The translations under genes were made by a program, and so were the position numbers. The notes under the pieces are model-generated. The model did not search any database, had not been told where the DNA came from, and was given only the letters and a program-made list of their open reading frames with translations. 5,433 nucleotides of DNA from an uncultured Eubacteriales bacterium (GTDB taxonomy: Bacteria > Bacillota > Clostridia > Oscillospirales > UBA644): NCBI GenBank assembly GCA_934486965.1, contig CAKSQP010000100.1, positions 1 to 5,433 of the forward strand, written 5' to 3'. Positions 4,972 through 5,433 of the stretch are shown here, in pieces. Numbering within the stretch: position 1 is the first letter of the stretch; every line of letters starts with the position of its first letter.

Positions 4972-5000
4972 AACTACAAAAACGGTCGAAAGACAAAAAC
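4932..5000 (+). promoter_or_regulatory. Leader stem with competing partner upstream of the zinc-ribbon gene
   Basis: GTTTTTGTTTTT (4932-4943) pairs with AAAGACAAAAAC (4989-5000) over 12 bp with one G-U pair, enclosing the T-arm-like hairpin. The same 3' segment can instead pair as AAAACTTA (4996-5003) with TAAGTTTT (4895-4902), a perfect 8 bp. ACAAAAAC occurs twice (4976-4983 and 4993-5000), so the 5' strand has two possible partners. The stem ends 9 nt before GAGGT of the zinc-ribbon gene's ribosome binding site. Mutually exclusive helices of this kind can regulate, but AT-rich tracts also pair by chance. Confidence 0.4.
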
Positions 5001-5020
5001 TTACACAGTGAGGTTACATT

Positions 5021-5299
5021 ATGTATCAAGACAAAGAACTCGTATGCAAAGACTGCGGCAAGACCTTCGTTTTCACCGCAGGCGAGCAGGAATTTTACGC
5101 TGAAAAAGGTTTTCAGAACGAACCCCAGAGATGCAAGGAATGCAGAGCAGCTAAAAAAGCCGCTATAAAGGGTTCCAGAGAATACTTCACCGCTACTTGC
5201 GCAAGCTGCGGCGGCGAGGCGAAAGTTCCTTTCCAGCCCAGAGATGACAGACCTGTATACTGCAGCGAATGTTACTCTAAAATGAAGGAAGCTGAATAA
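5021..5299 (+). CDS. Tandem zinc-ribbon protein (zf-trcl plus CxxC-x17-CxxC type)
   Basis: A 92-residue protein with two cysteine quartets. The first is C9-x2-C12 with C38-x2-C41, 25 residues between the pairs, like the 'probable zinc-ribbon' (zf-trcl) domain. The second is C60-x2-C63 with C81-x2-C84, exactly 17 residues between the pairs, the signature of the CxxC-x17-CxxC family. Each quartet should bind one zinc ion. A basic Ala/Lys linker (42-53) joins them. It is soluble, with no signal peptide or membrane segment. Such proteins are common and uncharacterised in Clostridia; nucleic-acid or protein binding is a reasonable guess but unproven. The ATG at 5021 follows GAGGT (5010-5014) by 6 nt. 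It lies right after the structured RNA, from which it may be transcribed by read-through, and ends before a hairpin at 5332. No clear promoter of its own was found. Confidence 0.9.
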   Translation: MYQDKELVCKDCGKTFVFTAGEQEFYAEKGFQNEPQRCKECRAAKKAAIKGSREYFTATCASCGGEAKVPFQPRDDRPVYCSECYSKMKEAE

Positions 5300-5331
5300 T
5301 CAACCCGATTATTGAGTTATAGTTACCGTGC

Positions 5332-5355
5332 AGGGAGCAAAGAATTTTGCTCCCT
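5332..5355 (+). terminator. Terminator-like hairpin after the zinc-ribbon gene
   Basis: AGGGAGCAAA (5332-5341) pairs perfectly with TTTGCTCCCT (5346-5355), 10 bp with a 4-nt loop, 32 nt after the stop codon. The bases after it (AAACTATTATAG) are not a U-tract on this strand and there is none on the other strand either, so it may stabilise the 3' end or pause polymerase rather than act as a standard intrinsic terminator. Confidence 0.55.
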
Positions 5356-5364
5356 AAACTATTA

Positions 5365-5433
5365 TAGTGGGAAAATATTAAAAGCAAAAGGGCAAACGAC
5401 TTGCGACAGGTGGCTATTATGCCTCCCCCACTG
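5365..5433 (+). other. Possible structured element with a start codon at the window edge
   Basis: TAGTGGG (5365-5371) can pair with CCCACTG (5427-5433), 7 bp with a terminal wobble, enclosing GCAA/TTGC (5392-5404) and a GGTGGC/GCCTCC hairpin (5409-5426, one T-T mismatch). Within it AGGTGG (5408-5413) lies 5 nt before ATG at 5419, reading MPPPL before the sequence ends, so a new gene may begin here. A -10-like TATTAT (5360-5365) precedes it, without a -35. I do not recognise the element and it may continue beyond the window. Confidence 0.3.

Noticed and set aside
4932..4975. Partial tRNA gene, because of the T-arm-like hairpin at 4948-4964
   Set aside because: No D-arm, anticodon arm or acceptor 5' strand lies within tRNA distance, and no CCA follows; the matching GCCCA is about 160 nt upstream.
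5380..5433. Cyclic di-GMP, cobalamin or tmRNA element, because of AGGGCAAAC, CCCCCACTG and GCGACAGG
   Set aside because: Each is only a short resemblance; the conserved cores of these families are not present in order within the visible bases.

Overview
The window looks like chromosomal DNA from a Clostridia-type Firmicute, probably an anaerobe. This rests on four things: strong GGAGG-type ribosome binding sites, non-ATG starts, a Spo0H-like sigma factor, and a CxxC-x17-CxxC zinc-ribbon protein of a kind familiar from Clostridia. No phylogenetic search was possible, so the placement is inference. I see no transposase, integrase, CRISPR array, tRNA or rRNA.

Layout. Positions 1-529 (minus) hold the N-terminal 176 residues of a secreted lipoprotein, with its own promoter and cut by the window edge. 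Positions 652-1782 (minus) encode a NYN-domain (PIN-like nuclease fold) protein with a very basic low-complexity tail, ending in a clean intrinsic terminator at 621-650. Its start is odd: the only standard in-frame start codon overlaps its own Shine-Dalgarno (SD) sequence, while an AUA codon lies at the ideal distance. A compact back-to-back promoter region (about 1793-1893) then serves proC (1920-2729, plus), for the last step of proline synthesis. A 358-base gene-free stretch with several hairpins and an extended -10 promoter leads to an orphan MalK/UgpC/MsmK-type sugar ABC importer ATPase (3088-4209) that has no permease or binding-protein genes beside it. After a 12-bp hairpin comes a small SigH-like sigma factor (4309-4800).

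The most interesting part is 4801-5020. It has no gene but is dense in RNA-like structure: a 5' three-way junction, two further hairpins, a hairpin that closely mimics a tRNA T-arm, and 5-nt ends (GCCCA/TGGGC) that can close the whole element. I read it as a structured noncoding RNA of about 166-200 nt, possibly of the raiA-motif class. That family name is a guess from memory of its general features. It sits directly upstream of a 92-residue zinc-ribbon protein (5021-5299), and its 3' side can form competing helices near that gene's SD. The last 70 bases form another possible structured element with a potential start codon, cut by the edge.

The genes do not form one obvious pathway. They look like a run of independently transcribed housekeeping and regulatory genes, each with its own promoter or terminator. 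I found no convincing new multi-gene system. The items most worth following up are the 4806-4971 RNA, the AUA-start candidate, and the edge structure at 5365-5433.
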